Assembly (NCBI RefSeq): GCF_000478275.1
Contig: NZ_ASJB01000083.1
Span: 496,001-560,000, forward strand
Length of the DNA: 64,000 nucleotides
Source: Amycolatopsis orientalis DSM 40040 = KCTC 9412
GTDB lineage: Bacteria; Actinomycetota; Actinomycetes; Mycobacteriales; Pseudonocardiaceae
Direction: 5' to 3'
A model generated the notes under the pieces. That model ran no database searches and was not told where the DNA came from. It saw only the letters and a program-made list of their open reading frames with translations. Numbering within the stretch: the first letter of the stretch is position 1; each line of letters begins with the position of its first letter. The position numbers and the translations under genes were made by a program. This document shows positions 1 through 8,771 of the stretch, piece after piece.

Positions 1-57
1 GCCTGCGGCTCTGGAAGCTCTAGGAATTCCCGGGTGCCCGGCGCGGTTGGAAACGAC

Positions 58-465
58 ATGACCGATCGCGCCACCGAGATCCTCGCCGGAGCCAGGACGA
101 TCGCCGTCGTGGGGCTGAGCCGCGACCCGGCGAAGGCCTCGCACGGGGTCGCCGCCGTGCTGCAGGCACACGGTTTCCGGATCATCCCCGTGCATCCGAC
201 CGCCGGCGAACTCCTGGGCGAGAAGGTCTACCGCTCGCTCACCGAGATCCCGGAGCCGGTCGACCTCGTCGACGTCTTCCGCCCGTCGGAGGACACCCCG
301 CCGATCGCCGAACAGGCCGTCGCGATCGGGGCGAAGGCGCTCTGGCTGCAGCAGGGCATCGTCTCCGCCGAGTCCCGCCGGATCGCCGAAGAAGGCGGTC
401 TGGACTACGTCGAAGACCGCTGCACGGCGGTCGTCCGAGCGGTCGCGAACCTGTCTGTGCGTTAG
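58..465 (+). CDS. CoA-binding domain protein (YccU-like)
   Basis: A 135-residue single-domain protein of the CoA-binding Rossmann family. It has the early motif IAVVGLSRDPAKASHGVAA, a central PVDLVDVFRPSEDTPPIAEQA segment, and a late YVEDRCTAVV segment with the Cys often seen in this family. It is probably cytosolic. The family binds CoA or a related nucleotide, but the cellular role is not established. An upstream GTG at 34 is in frame, but the ATG at 58 gives the usual family N-terminus and has a purine-rich stretch before it. The gene is followed by a long hairpin (507-552). Confidence 0.85.
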   Translation: MTDRATEILAGARTIAVVGLSRDPAKASHGVAAVLQAHGFRIIPVHPTAGELLGEKVYRSLTEIPEPVDLVDVFRPSEDTPPIAEQAVAIGAKALWLQQGIVSAESRRIAEEGGLDYVEDRCTAVVRAVANLSVR

Positions 466-506
466 AACTGGAGATGAGCGCCGGTCCGTGAAGGACCCAA
501 GCAAGC

Positions 507-552
507 GTCGTGAGTGGTAAGTGCTGTTAGAACGCGACTTACCACTCACGAC
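507..552. repeat. Long palindromic hairpin, family A copy 1
   Basis: Perfect 16-bp arms, GTCGTGAGTGGTAAGT at 507-522 and its complement at 537-552, with a 14-nt loop containing GTTAGAAC. The same arms and loop core recur at 3343-3388 and 11164-11213. It follows the CoA-binding gene and has no T-run. It could act as a terminator or mRNA 3' stabiliser. Confidence 0.8.
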
Positions 553-613
553 CCCCTGTACCGACACACCAGCCTCAGGCGCAACGATTCACGTGCCGAA
601 CGCACTCCACGCC

Positions 614-644
614 GAACCCCCGCCGAATTTCCCGGAGGGGGTTC
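614..644 (+). promoter_or_regulatory. Hairpin covering a Shine-Dalgarno sequence
   Basis: GAACCCCC at 614-621 pairs with GGGGGTTC at 637-644. The right arm overlaps the purine-rich GGAGGGGG (634-641), which is ideally spaced before the ATG at 649. It may occlude translation of that short ORF. It also resembles an intrinsic terminator followed only by TTTC. The rest of the 411-base gap before the IclR gene (466-876) shows no other gene. Confidence 0.4.
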
Positions 645-648
645 TTTC

Positions 649-726
649 ATGTCCGTGAACAGAAAAATGACCACTGAAGTCATATCCCGAATCGGAACGG
701 CCGAACGGATTGGTCCAAACCGGTGA
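649..726 (+). CDS. Possible 25-residue small ORF
   Basis: A 25-codon ORF with an ATG start and a strong GGAGGGGG seven bases upstream. The product is basic and Ser/Thr/Arg-containing, with no signal peptide or recognisable domain. It lies about 150 bp before the IclR gene on the same strand, so it could be a leader ORF. The main support is the ribosome site, which sits in a hairpin arm. I do not recognise it. Confidence 0.25.
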   Translation: MSVNRKMTTEVISRIGTAERIGPNR

Positions 727-876
727 TCTTGACCGGAAGGCCACGAGCTGGGAAAACTTGTCCGGCCGACAGTTTGTTAAGAAACCTTCCCAACGTACGA
801 CCGAGCTGTTAACGTCCGAATCCGCTTAACGGAAACAGGTACCGGCCATCGGTACCCCGGTCCAACGGAGGGCGAA

Positions 877-1659
877 GTGGGTACACCACGCGGCCTGGAT
901 TCCAGTGGCACACTCGAGCGCGGACTCGCGGTTCTCGAGCACGTCGGCCAGAACCAGGAGATTTCCACCAACGCGATCGCCAGGCAACTGGGTCTCTCCC
1001 GGAGCGCCGCCTACCGCATCGTCGGCACCCTCAAGAACCTCGAATACCTCGAAGCCGATCGCGCCACCGGCCGGGTGCGGCTCGGCACCCGGCTGGTCGA
1101 ACTCGGCGCCCGCGCGATGGCGGCGACCGATCTCCATCGCTGCGCGCCGCGCTATCTCGCGTCGCTCGCCGAGCGGAGCGGGGAGACGACCTATCTCGCC
1201 GTCCCGGACAACGACACGATGGTCTACGTCGCCACCGAACGCAGCGCCAAGGCCGTCACCCTGGCCTGCCGTCTCGGCACCCGCCGTCCGCAGCACGCGA
1301 CTTCGCTGGGCAAGGCGTGGCTGGCGGCGCTGCCCGAACAGGACCGTCTCGAACGCATCCGCCGGATGAAGCTCGACAGTCTCACGCTCAAGACGATCAT
1401 CGATCCGGCCCGGCTGCTCGACGACCTGGCCAGGACGAGCCGTCGCGGCTGGGCCGTCGACGAGGTCGAGAACGAGCCGGACGTGGGCTGCGTGGCCGCC
1501 GCCGTCCGCGACCACACCGGACGGCCGATCGCGGCGATCAGCATCGCGGGCCCGGCGGGCCGGGTGCTCCGCCGGACCGACGAACTCGGCGCGACCGTGG
1601 CCGGTACGGCCGCCGCGCTTTCGCTCCGCCTGGGATACGTGCGGGCACAGAGGGGCTGA
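877..1659 (+). CDS. IclR-family transcriptional regulator
   Basis: A 260-residue regulator. The N-terminal winged HTH (about residues 10-70) has TLERGLAVLEHV and NAIARQLGLSRSAAYRIVGTL. The C-terminal IclR effector domain (about 85-250) has GETTYLAVPD and RRGWAVDEVENEPDVGCVAA. GGAGG precedes the GTG start by about six bases. The stop is directly followed by the lactate permease GTG at 1661, so the pair is probably one transcript. The regulator likely controls lactate uptake in response to lactate or a related small acid. That ligand is inferred from context only. Confidence 0.9.
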   Translation: MGTPRGLDSSGTLERGLAVLEHVGQNQEISTNAIARQLGLSRSAAYRIVGTLKNLEYLEADRATGRVRLGTRLVELGARAMAATDLHRCAPRYLASLAERSGETTYLAVPDNDTMVYVATERSAKAVTLACRLGTRRPQHATSLGKAWLAALPEQDRLERIRRMKLDSLTLKTIIDPARLLDDLARTSRRGWAVDEVENEPDVGCVAAAVRDHTGRPIAAISIAGPAGRVLRRTDELGATVAGTAAALSLRLGYVRAQRG

Positions 1660-1660
1660 C

Positions 1661-3349
1661 GTGGGCTGGATCCAGGACTACCAGCCGGCGGGCGGGCTGT
1701 GGCTGTCCGCGGCACTGGCGGCGCTGCCGATCGTCGTGCTGCTGGTGACCCTGGGCGTCCTGCGCCGGTCCGCGCGGCTCTCGGCGGCCCTGTCGCTGAT
1801 CACCGCGCTGCTGGTCGCGGTACTGCTGTACCGGATGCCCGCCGGGCTCGCCTTCGACGCCGCGGCGATGGGGCTGGTGTTCGGGGTCTGGTCGGTGGCC
1901 TGGATCGCGTTCCACGCCGTGTACTTCCACAACGTCACCGTCGCGACCGGACGGTTCGACGACATCAAGGCGGTCCTCGCGGGATTCAGTGAGGACCGCC
2001 GCCTGCAGGCGCTGCTGATCGCGTTCGGGTTCGGCGCGCTGCTGGAGGGGATCGCGGGTGGCGGCTCGCCGATCGCGATCACCGCGGCGATGATGGCCGC
2101 GCTCGGCTTCCCGCCGGTGAAGGCGGTCGTGCTCGCCCTGCTGGCCAACACCGCGCCGGTCGCGTTCGGCGGTCTCGGCAATCCGCTCATCGTGCTGGGC
2201 AGGCTGACCGCGCCGATCCTCGGCATGAAACAGGACCAGGCGACGGATCTGTTCTCGTCGATGGTCGGGCGTCAGCTTCCCTTGCTGGCCTTGATCGTCC
2301 CGGGTTTCCTGATCGTCGTCCTCGCGGGCTGGAAACGGATGATCGAGGTCTGGCCCGCGGTGCTGACGGCCGGGCTGTCGTTCGCCGTCATGCAGTTCGT
2401 CACCTCGAACTTCATCAGCCCCAGCCTCGTCGACGTCGTCGCCGCGCTCGCCGCGATGGCCTCGCTGTGGACACTGACCCGGTTCTGGCAGCCGTCGGCG
2501 GTTTGGCGTTTCGACGGCGAAGAACCGGTCGCGGCGGGACGTAGTCTCGGCGCGGCGAAGGCCGGGCGCGGCGCGCTGTACGCGTGGGCTCCGTACATCG
2601 TCCTGATCGCGGCGATCTTCCTTTCCCGGATCGGCACGATCTTCAAGCACCTGCCCGGTTGGCTGGATCTGACCGCGTTGCTGCACAAGGCCGACTGGGT
2701 GTTCGCCTGGCCGGGGCTGCACAAGGAGGTCGTCCAGCACGCGCCGATCACGCCGAAGGACACGCCGTACGCGGCGACGCTGACCGTCGACTTCCTTTAC
2801 TCGCCGGGAACGGTGGCCTTGATCGCGGCGATCGCGGCGGGTTTCGCGATGGGCGCGAAACCGGGGTTACTGCTGGCCACCTACCGCCGGACACTGCATC
2901 AGATGCGGTGGGCGCTGGCGACGATCTTCATGATCCTGGCGATCGCGTTCGTGATGAACTACTCGGGCGCGACGCAGACACTCGGCCTCGCGCTGGCGAC
3001 CACCGGCGTGCTGTTCCCGTTGTTCTCCGCCTACATCGGCTGGCTGGGTGTCTTCCTCACCGGCTCGGACGCGTCGACGAACAGTCTCTTCGGGCCGATG
3101 CAGGTGATTTCGGCGCAGCAGCTGCACGTCGACCCGATCCTCGCCGGCGCGACGAACACCTCCGGCGGCGTCATGGGCAAGATGATCTCCCCGCAGAACC
3201 TGTCCATCGGCGCCACCGCGATCGGACAGTCCGGGCAGGAAGGCGCGTTGCTGCGGCGGACGTTCCTGTGGTCGGTCGTCCTGACCGCCGTGGTCGGGGT
3301 GATCTCGCTGCTGCAGGCGACCGTGTTCAGGTTCATGATCCCCTCGTGA
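1661..3349 (+). CDS. lldP: L-lactate permease
   Basis: A 562-residue polytopic membrane protein of the LldP/LctP family, importing lactate (or glycolate) with protons. Family signatures are visible: FGALLEGIAGGGSPIAI, LALLANTAPVAFGGLGNP, and near the C-terminus LTGSDASTNSLFGPMQ and GATNTSGGVMGKMISP. About 13-14 hydrophobic segments fit the family. It starts one base after the IclR stop. Codon 403 (2867-2869) is TTA, rare in such genomes and possibly bldA-dependent. Its TGA lies inside the hairpin at 3343-3388. Confidence 0.93.
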   Translation: MGWIQDYQPAGGLWLSAALAALPIVVLLVTLGVLRRSARLSAALSLITALLVAVLLYRMPAGLAFDAAAMGLVFGVWSVAWIAFHAVYFHNVTVATGRFDDIKAVLAGFSEDRRLQALLIAFGFGALLEGIAGGGSPIAITAAMMAALGFPPVKAVVLALLANTAPVAFGGLGNPLIVLGRLTAPILGMKQDQATDLFSSMVGRQLPLLALIVPGFLIVVLAGWKRMIEVWPAVLTAGLSFAVMQFVTSNFISPSLVDVVAALAAMASLWTLTRFWQPSAVWRFDGEEPVAAGRSLGAAKAGRGALYAWAPYIVLIAAIFLSRIGTIFKHLPGWLDLTALLHKADWVFAWPGLHKEVVQHAPITPKDTPYAATLTVDFLYSPGTVALIAAIAAGFAMGAKPGLLLATYRRTLHQMRWALATIFMILAIAFVMNYSGATQTLGLALATTGVLFPLFSAYIGWLGVFLTGSDASTNSLFGPMQVISAQQLHVDPILAGATNTSGGVMGKMISPQNLSIGATAIGQSGQEGALLRRTFLWSVVLTAVVGVISLLQATVFRFMIPS

Positions 3350-3388
3350 GTGGCGATGACGGTCAGAACCGTCGGCACCACTCACGAG
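3343..3388. repeat. Long palindromic hairpin, family A copy 2
   Basis: Arms of 21 nt (3343-3363 and 3368-3388) with a few mismatches; the outer CTCGTGAGTGG/CCACTCACGAG is perfect and the loop centre is GGTCAGAACC. The lldP stop codon (3347-3349) is part of the left arm. It probably marks the 3' end of the lldP transcript. Confidence 0.8.
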
Positions 3389-3482
3389 AATGTCCACAAT
3401 GGTCACCTGATCTTTACCCGGCACTGCTCTGGATGGATGAACACCCGACTCATTCACCGGAATGAGAACTACCGTTGTGCAC

Positions 3483-4355
3483 ATGCCCATGACGCTGATC
3501 AAAGGTACGTTCCAGCTTGTCGGAGCCTCACCGGACGGCGATTCGGTGCGGTTCTATCCCGAAGATCCCCAAGCGACCAAGAAGGCGGGCCTCAAGGTCC
3601 GGCTCAATTCGCGGGGCGGGATGCAGTTGCGGCTCGACGCCATCGACGCGCTCGAAACGCATTACCAGGCCAGGGGAACCGGCGGGATGTGGCATCAGCC
3701 CTCGGAATTCGCCGACGCCGCCGCGGCGAACCTGCTGAAGGTACTCGGGTTCAAAACGGTGACCCGCGACGAACGGGGAAAGGTCACTTCCTCGACCCCG
3801 ATCAAGGTACCCGGTCACATACTGACGCGATTCGCGGACAAATACGGACGAGCGGTGGCGTTCGCCTTTCCCGGACAACGGCCGGGAAGGTCGATGGACC
3901 TTTCCCGGGTCCATCTCGACGTCAAAACTCTGAAGAACTCCGCCAACTACCGGCAGGTCGCGGACGGTCTCGTCTACCCGACGTTCTATTCACTGCTTTA
4001 CCCCGATCTCCGTGAGGCACTGGCGGGCGCGGCGGTCAAAGCGCGCCAGGACGGGCTCGGGCTGTGGCCGCTGGACGTCACGAACTCCGGGTTCAAGCTC
4101 TCCTCCCGGCGGCAACTCGCCGACGAACTGGTGATCCTGCCGAAACTGTTCCGCAGGCTCGTCGACTACCTCGCGCTCGACGAGAGTGGCGGGGTCTCGC
4201 TGACCGGGTTCTCCGACTTCCTCGACACCCGCAACGACCGGCTGTTCACCGTGCCGGACGGCCACGCCACGGAATTCGAGACCTTGGTGAGCGTGAAGCG
4301 ACAGACCGTGAACCTGACGGTGGAACCGGAGAGGATCGTCTTCATCGAGGCGTGA
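3483..4355 (+). CDS. Staphylococcal-nuclease-like (SNase fold) protein
   Basis: About 290 residues. DGDSVRFYP followed by LRLDAIDALETHY resembles the SNase core pattern (GDxxxxRLxGIDAPE), and a later AAVKARQDGLGLWPLD resembles the SNase C-terminal helix. The usual catalytic Arg/Glu set is not clearly conserved, so nuclease activity is doubtful. No signal peptide is evident. Several in-frame starts exist (ATG 3462, 3483, 3489). The later ones fit the domain boundary better, and I use 3483. It is a single gene downstream of a hairpin, and its role is unknown. Confidence 0.6.
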   Translation: MPMTLIKGTFQLVGASPDGDSVRFYPEDPQATKKAGLKVRLNSRGGMQLRLDAIDALETHYQARGTGGMWHQPSEFADAAAANLLKVLGFKTVTRDERGKVTSSTPIKVPGHILTRFADKYGRAVAFAFPGQRPGRSMDLSRVHLDVKTLKNSANYRQVADGLVYPTFYSLLYPDLREALAGAAVKARQDGLGLWPLDVTNSGFKLSSRRQLADELVILPKLFRRLVDYLALDESGGVSLTGFSDFLDTRNDRLFTVPDGHATEFETLVSVKRQTVNLTVEPERIVFIEA

Positions 4356-4446
4356 GAATCCGCCCGCCGCCCCTTCGGTGTGGGCAAAAAGACCGTACCT
4401 CCCTCCCCCTCCACCGTGCTCATCTGAAAGGTGGGAGAGGGAGCCG

Positions 4447-4887
4447 ATGCAAGTACACGGTTCGCGGCGGTCGGAGGAGGCCGGCGGGCGGATGGAGACA
4501 GCCTCGAAGCTCATCGACGCCGTTCGCGTCCTTGTCGTGCGCTATTGCCGCGCACGGATCGGACGGCGGGCGGGTACCTACGAGACCGCGGACGCGGTCG
4601 CGAAGAACAGCTGCCTGGAGATCCTCGCCAGGGCGGCCGAAGCGACCGTGCTCCTCCGGTTCGCCTACGACGTGACGCACCGCCTGGTCGACGACTTCCA
4701 CCGGACGGCCGCCGAACTGCCGAACCCGCTTTCGGGGCTGCCCGGGCAGCAACGCGAGATCATGGTGCTGCGGTCGCTCGTCGGGCTTTCCGCCGACGAC
4801 ACCGCACTGGCGCTCGGCTGCTCCGTCCAGGCCGTCCGGCTGGGGCAGCATCGCGCCCTGACCGCCCTTCGCCCCACCCCCGCCTGA
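4447..4887 (+). CDS. Short ShbA-like RNA polymerase sigma factor
   Basis: A 146-residue protein. The N-terminal half (LVVRYCRARIGRR, ADAVAKNSCLEIL) resembles a shortened sigma region 2 of the ShbA/SigD-like ECF group. The C-terminal half has a clear region 4 HTH: LPGQQREIMVLRSLVGLSADDTA, then QAVRLGQHRALTAL. It is about 60 residues shorter than its relative at 9042-9668, and the FLFLVRAIAANKVAD-type segment is compressed. The start is ATG 4447, after GGGAGAGGGAG. It may be a divergent or partly degenerate sigma factor. It ends just before a hairpin shared with the converging ECF42 gene. Confidence 0.65.
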   Translation: MQVHGSRRSEEAGGRMETASKLIDAVRVLVVRYCRARIGRRAGTYETADAVAKNSCLEILARAAEATVLLRFAYDVTHRLVDDFHRTAAELPNPLSGLPGQQREIMVLRSLVGLSADDTALALGCSVQAVRLGQHRALTALRPTPA

Positions 4888-4895
4888 CGCGTTTC

Positions 4896-4943
4896 GTCCT
4901 CTGGATGCGGTAGTTGCACGCGCAAGTACCGCATCCAGAGGAC
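4896..4943. terminator. Bidirectional hairpin, family B copy 1
   Basis: Perfect 17-bp arms (4896-4912 and 4927-4943) starting GTCCTCTGGATGCG, with an inner TTGC/GCAA pair in the loop. It lies between two converging sigma-factor genes and touches the stop codon of the minus-strand gene. It is well placed as a two-way terminator. A relative with the same GTCCTCTGG word is at 34191-34248. Confidence 0.75.
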
Positions 4944-6217
4944 TAACCGCGGTCGGGGCCGGGCGCGCAGTCCGCGGCGCGGTTGAGCAGCAGGGTGCGT
5001 TCCGCGTCGTTCCCGGTCATCTCCGCCGCCCGTTCGAATTCGGCGCGGGCCTCGTCGAGGCGCCCGAGCTTCGCCAGGAAGTCGCCTCGCACGCTCGGCA
5101 GCAGGTGATAGGACTTCAGCGCGGGCTCGGACGTCAATTTGTCGACGACCTCGAGCCCCGCCTCCGGCCCGAAGGCCATCGACAGCGCCACCGCCCGGTT
5201 CAGTTCGATCACCGGCGACGGGTTCAGCTTGCCGAGCCCTTCGTACAGGACGGCGATACGCCCCCAGTCGGTCTCCTCGCCCGTCCGCGCCCGCGCGTGA
5301 CAAGCGGCGATGGCGGCCTGCGCCGCGTAGACGCCGAAAGCGCCGTCCGCCAGCGATTCGGCGAGGTCCAGCGCGGCGAGGCCGCGGCCGATCAGGAGCC
5401 TGTCCCATTTCGCCCTGTCCTGGTCCATCAGCAACACGGGCTCACCGTTCGGCCCGACCCGCGCGGCGGACCGCGAAGCCTGGATCTCCATCAGCGACAC
5501 GAGCCCGTGCACTTCGGGCTCCTTCGGCATGAGCCCGGCCAGGATCCGGCCGAGACGCAGCGCCTCCTGGCACAGCGCCGGCCGCATCCAGTCCTCGCCC
5601 GCCGTCGCCGAATACCCCTCGTTGAAGATCAGGTAGATGACTTCGAGCACCGACTCCAGACGGGCGACCCTGTCAGCCCCCTCGGGTACCTCGAACGGCA
5701 CCTTGGCGTCGCCGAGCGTCTTCTTCGCCCGGACGATCCGTTGCGCGATGGCGGTTTCCTTGGCCAGGAAAGCCCGCGCGATCTCGTGCGTCTGCAGCCC
5801 GCCGATCATCTTCAGCGTGAGCGCCACCCTCGCCTCGGTCGAGAGCACCGGGTGACAGGCGGTGAACACCAGCCGCAGCAGATCGTCCTCGATATGGTCG
5901 TCGAGGCCCGCGGTGAAGTCGGGCTCCTCCTCGAACTCCTGCTCGCGGCCGATCTCGCCGAGTTTCCGCTCGTACCGCTCGTTGCGCCGGAAGGTGTCGA
6001 CCGCCCGGCGTTTGGCCGTGGTCATGAGCCAGGCGCCCGGATTCCTCGGGACGCCCGACTCAGGCCACTGTTCGAGCGCGGCGACCAGCGCGTCCTGCGC
6101 CAGTTCCTCCGCGAGGCCGACGTCGCGCGTCATCCGCGCGAGGCCGGCGATGAGGCGGGCCGATTCGATCCGCCATACCGCGTCGATCGCGGCACGGGGG
6201 TCTGCTGTTGCGGTCAC
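4943..6217 (-). CDS. ECF42-type RNA polymerase sigma factor
   Basis: A 424-residue protein. Sigma region 2 (LIAGLARMTRDVGLAEELAQDALVAAL, then KRRAVDTFRR) and region 4 (LTLKMIGGLQTHEIARAFL) are followed by a long C-terminal extension with TPR-like helices (FNEGYSATAG, IELNRAVALSMAFGPEAGL). That architecture is typical of the ECF42 group, which is normally paired with a DGPF/YCII protein and has no classical anti-sigma factor. That partner lies directly upstream (6257-6673). The GTG at 6217 is the likely start; an in-frame TTG lies at 6226. The extension probably regulates sigma activity. Confidence 0.9.
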   Translation of the reverse strand: MTATADPRAAIDAVWRIESARLIAGLARMTRDVGLAEELAQDALVAALEQWPESGVPRNPGAWLMTTAKRRAVDTFRRNERYERKLGEIGREQEFEEEPDFTAGLDDHIEDDLLRLVFTACHPVLSTEARVALTLKMIGGLQTHEIARAFLAKETAIAQRIVRAKKTLGDAKVPFEVPEGADRVARLESVLEVIYLIFNEGYSATAGEDWMRPALCQEALRLGRILAGLMPKEPEVHGLVSLMEIQASRSAARVGPNGEPVLLMDQDRAKWDRLLIGRGLAALDLAESLADGAFGVYAAQAAIAACHARARTGEETDWGRIAVLYEGLGKLNPSPVIELNRAVALSMAFGPEAGLEVVDKLTSEPALKSYHLLPSVRGDFLAKLGRLDEARAEFERAAEMTGNDAERTLLLNRAADCAPGPDRG

Positions 6218-6256
6218 GCCGACCAATCAACATCGTCGGCGCGACGACCGCAACCA

Positions 6257-6673
6257 CTAGTTCGCTTCGGCCTGCTTCCGCAGGTTCTGCTCGTGCTCGA
6301 CGATCTCCGGGGTCGCGTTGGAGAAGTCCTCCATCTCGGCGATCCGGCGGATCTCGATCTCGCCCTCGCGGAACGGCGCGCGCTTCATCCACTCGATGAC
6401 CTCGGCCTTGTCCTTGACCTGCAGGATCCAGAAACCCGCGATGAGTTCCTTGCTCTCGGCGAAGGGCCCGTCGACGACCCTGGCCTCGGACGTGCCGGAG
6501 TACTGGAGGCGGACACCCTCGGAGCTGGGGAGCAGTCCCTCGCCCGCGAGCATGACACCGGCCTTGACCAGCTCCTCGTTGAACTTCCCCATCTCCTGCA
6601 ACTCCTCGGCGCTCGGCTGAGCACCGGACACGTCGGTCTTGTCGTCGCTCTTGACGATCACCATGAACCGCAT
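6257..6673 (-). CDS. YCII/DGPF-domain protein, partner of the ECF42 sigma factor
   Basis: A 138-residue protein of the YCII-related family. It begins MRFMVIVKSDD and carries the signature VVDGPFAESKELIAGFWIL, followed by EVIEWMKRAPF. The family adopts a ferredoxin-like fold of unproven catalytic role. GGAG precedes the ATG, and the stop lies about 40 bases before the sigma-factor start, so the two form an operon. Genetic pairing with ECF42 sigma factors is the strongest functional clue. Confidence 0.9.
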   Translation of the reverse strand: MRFMVIVKSDDKTDVSGAQPSAEELQEMGKFNEELVKAGVMLAGEGLLPSSEGVRLQYSGTSEARVVDGPFAESKELIAGFWILQVKDKAEVIEWMKRAPFREGEIEIRRIAEMEDFSNATPEIVEHEQNLRKQAEAN

Positions 6674-6807
6674 CTCGCGTCTCCGTTCCCGGCGGGGCTC
6701 GTCCCTGCCACATCTACGCGTCGATCGGGCACCCCAGGTTTCGACACGGTCCCCGAACTTTTTTTCGCGAGTATTCGAGCAGCCGGAAAACCCCAGGTCA
6801 ACCGCAC

Positions 6808-7875
6808 ATGTCAGATGCCGCCTCATCCCCACCGCCCACCCTCGAAGGACGCGCTGCGCGCGACTGGGACCATTCTCGGGTGGCTGTCGCACTCCCCCCA
6901 GATCTCCGCTCCGCCCTCGACGAGGAGCTGGGCAAGTACCCGCAGAACAGGCTGACGCAGTCCGTCGAGCGGCTCAGCTCGCGCTACCGCGAGAACAACC
7001 CGGCGACGGCCCCGATCCTGTCCTCTGAAGTCGACATCGCGGCGTACGCGGGCTACCGGATGCCGGCCACCTACGCGGCCGTACACGCCGTTCTCGCCGA
7101 AGCGGCCCTTCGCGCTCCCGGATTCGCTCCGCGCACGCAGATCGACGTCGGCGGCGGCACCGGTGCCGCGATCTGGGCGGCCGCCGACGTATGGCCTTCG
7201 CTGGAGAAGAGCACGGTCGTCGAGCAGGTCGCCGGAGCGATCGCGCTGGGGCGGCGCCTCGCGGAGCACGCGGCTGGCCCGGCCGTTCGCGGCTCGACCT
7301 GGCAACGCGGGCTGATCGACCCGGCCGCGCCCGCGCCGGAGGCCGATCTGGTGACCCTCTCCTATGTCCTCGGCGAGCTGCCCGAAGCCCGCCGGACCGA
7401 CGTCGTCCGCTGGCTCTCGGCCAAGGCCGGGATGCTCGTGCTGATCGAACCCGGCACCCCCGCCGGCTACGAACGGATCGTCCAGGCGCGCGACGAAATC
7501 GTCGAACTCGGTCTCTCCCTGGTCGCGCCCTGCCCGCACGAAGGCGCCTGCCCGATCCCGCGCGGCAAGGACTGGTGCCATTTCTCCGCCCGCCTCCCGC
7601 GCACCGGACTGCACCGTCAGCTGAAGGCCGGAACGCTCGGCTTCGAGGACGAGAAGTTCTCCTACGTCGTCGCCTCTCGGACGGCGCCCGAGCGGGCGGG
7701 CGGGCGGATCCTGCGGCATCCGGTCAAACGCAAGGGCATGGTCAGCCTGACCCTGTGCGCCGAAACGGGGCTCACCGAAACGATTGTCACCAAACGGCAC
7801 GGCCAGGCCTACCGCGCGGCACGCGACGCGGAATGGGGCGACGCCTGGCCCGCCGATCAATCCACAGTGGACTGA
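6808..7875 (+). CDS. Rsm22-family small-subunit rRNA methyltransferase-like protein
   Basis: A 355-residue protein with a class I SAM-binding core: IDVGGGTGAAIWAA as motif I, then LVTLSYVLGELPEARR. It has the Cys-containing segment CPHEGACPIPRGKDWCHF typical of Rsm22 proteins, which resemble mitochondrial ribosome assembly methyltransferases and may bind a metal cluster. RLPRTGLHRQLKAGTLGFEDEKFSYV is also a family hallmark. The start is uncertain: ATG 6808 has a weak ribosome site and a GTG at 6882 is possible. The 3' end overlaps the LysR gene tail to tail by 19 bases. Confidence 0.85.
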   Translation: MSDAASSPPPTLEGRAARDWDHSRVAVALPPDLRSALDEELGKYPQNRLTQSVERLSSRYRENNPATAPILSSEVDIAAYAGYRMPATYAAVHAVLAEAALRAPGFAPRTQIDVGGGTGAAIWAAADVWPSLEKSTVVEQVAGAIALGRRLAEHAAGPAVRGSTWQRGLIDPAAPAPEADLVTLSYVLGELPEARRTDVVRWLSAKAGMLVLIEPGTPAGYERIVQARDEIVELGLSLVAPCPHEGACPIPRGKDWCHFSARLPRTGLHRQLKAGTLGFEDEKFSYVVASRTAPERAGGRILRHPVKRKGMVSLTLCAETGLTETIVTKRHGQAYRAARDAEWGDAWPADQSTVD

Positions 7876-8771
7876 CGACTGCGCCGCGCGAGCGCGCCGA
7901 TGACGGTGAGCAGCGCCCCCAGCGCCGGATTGTCGTTGCCGCGCCGCCACATCAGTTCCAGTTCCACCGGACGGCCCTCGATCCCGTCCACCGGGCGGAG
8001 TACGACGCCCTCGAAACGCAGCGCGGCGGCCGCGGCGGGTACCAGCGCGACGCCGAGATCCGCCTTGACCAGCGCCAGCACCGTATGCACCTGGCTGGGG
8101 TATTGCGTGTACTCCGGCAGTACCCGCGCCGCGCGGAACACCGCCACCAGCATGTCGTGGAAGTACCGGCCCTCCGACGGCGAATACATGATGAACGGCT
8201 CGCCGTCGAAGTCGCGGATTCCGGGATTCTTCTTGCGCCGCGCCAAAGGATGCGACGAAGACAACGCCGCCAGCAGCGGTTCGCGCCACAGCGGCAGGGT
8301 CACGATGTCGCCGCCGGTCACCGGTGGCCGGATCATGCCGAGGTCGATCCCGCCCGCCAGCAACTCAGCCACCTGCGCCGACGTCACCATTTCCCGCAGC
8401 ACCAGATCGATGCCCGGCACTTCGGCGTTCGCCGCGGCGAGGACGCGTTCGAGGTACGAATACGCGGCAGTGGCGGTGAAACCGAGCGTGACGACGCCGA
8501 CCTCGCCCTTCTTCGCCCGGCGGACGTACAGCGTCGCCTCTTGCGACGAACGCAGTATTTTCCTTGCCTCGGCGAGAAAAACCCGTCCGGCGGGTGTCAG
8601 CCGGACCGTACGGTGCGTACGGTCGAAAAGCTCGACCCCCAGTTCACGCTCCAGCAGCTGGATCCGCCTGCTCAACGGCGGCTGGGTCATCGAAAGCCGC
8701 TCCGCCGCACGGCCGTAGTGCAGTTCCTCGGCCACCGCGACGAAACTCACCAGCTGCTCCAGAGAGAACAC
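7857..8771 (-). CDS. LysR-family transcriptional regulator
   Basis: 304 residues. The N-terminal winged HTH (1-60) has LVSFVAVAEELHYGRAAERL and TQPPLSRRIQLLE. The substrate-binding domain (about 90-295) resembles the BenM/CatM aromatic-acid group, which is only a hint about the ligand. The gene starts GTG. A TAAAAT hexamer lies six bases before the GTG, so the mRNA may be leaderless. No divergent enzyme gene sits within the next kilobase, so the target is not evident. The tail overlaps the Rsm22 gene. Confidence 0.9.
   Translation of the reverse strand: MFSLEQLVSFVAVAEELHYGRAAERLSMTQPPLSRRIQLLERELGVELFDRTHRTVRLTPAGRVFLAEARKILRSSQEATLYVRRAKKGEVGVVTLGFTATAAYSYLERVLAAANAEVPGIDLVLREMVTSAQVAELLAGGIDLGMIRPPVTGGDIVTLPLWREPLLAALSSSHPLARRKKNPGIRDFDGEPFIMYSPSEGRYFHDMLVAVFRAARVLPEYTQYPSQVHTVLALVKADLGVALVPAAAAALRFEGVVLRPVDGIEGRPVELELMWRRGNDNPALGALLTVIGALARRSRQSTVD

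Noticed and set aside
5105..6955. A 616-codon frame on the plus strand
   Set aside because: It is a shadow of the ECF42 and YCII genes.
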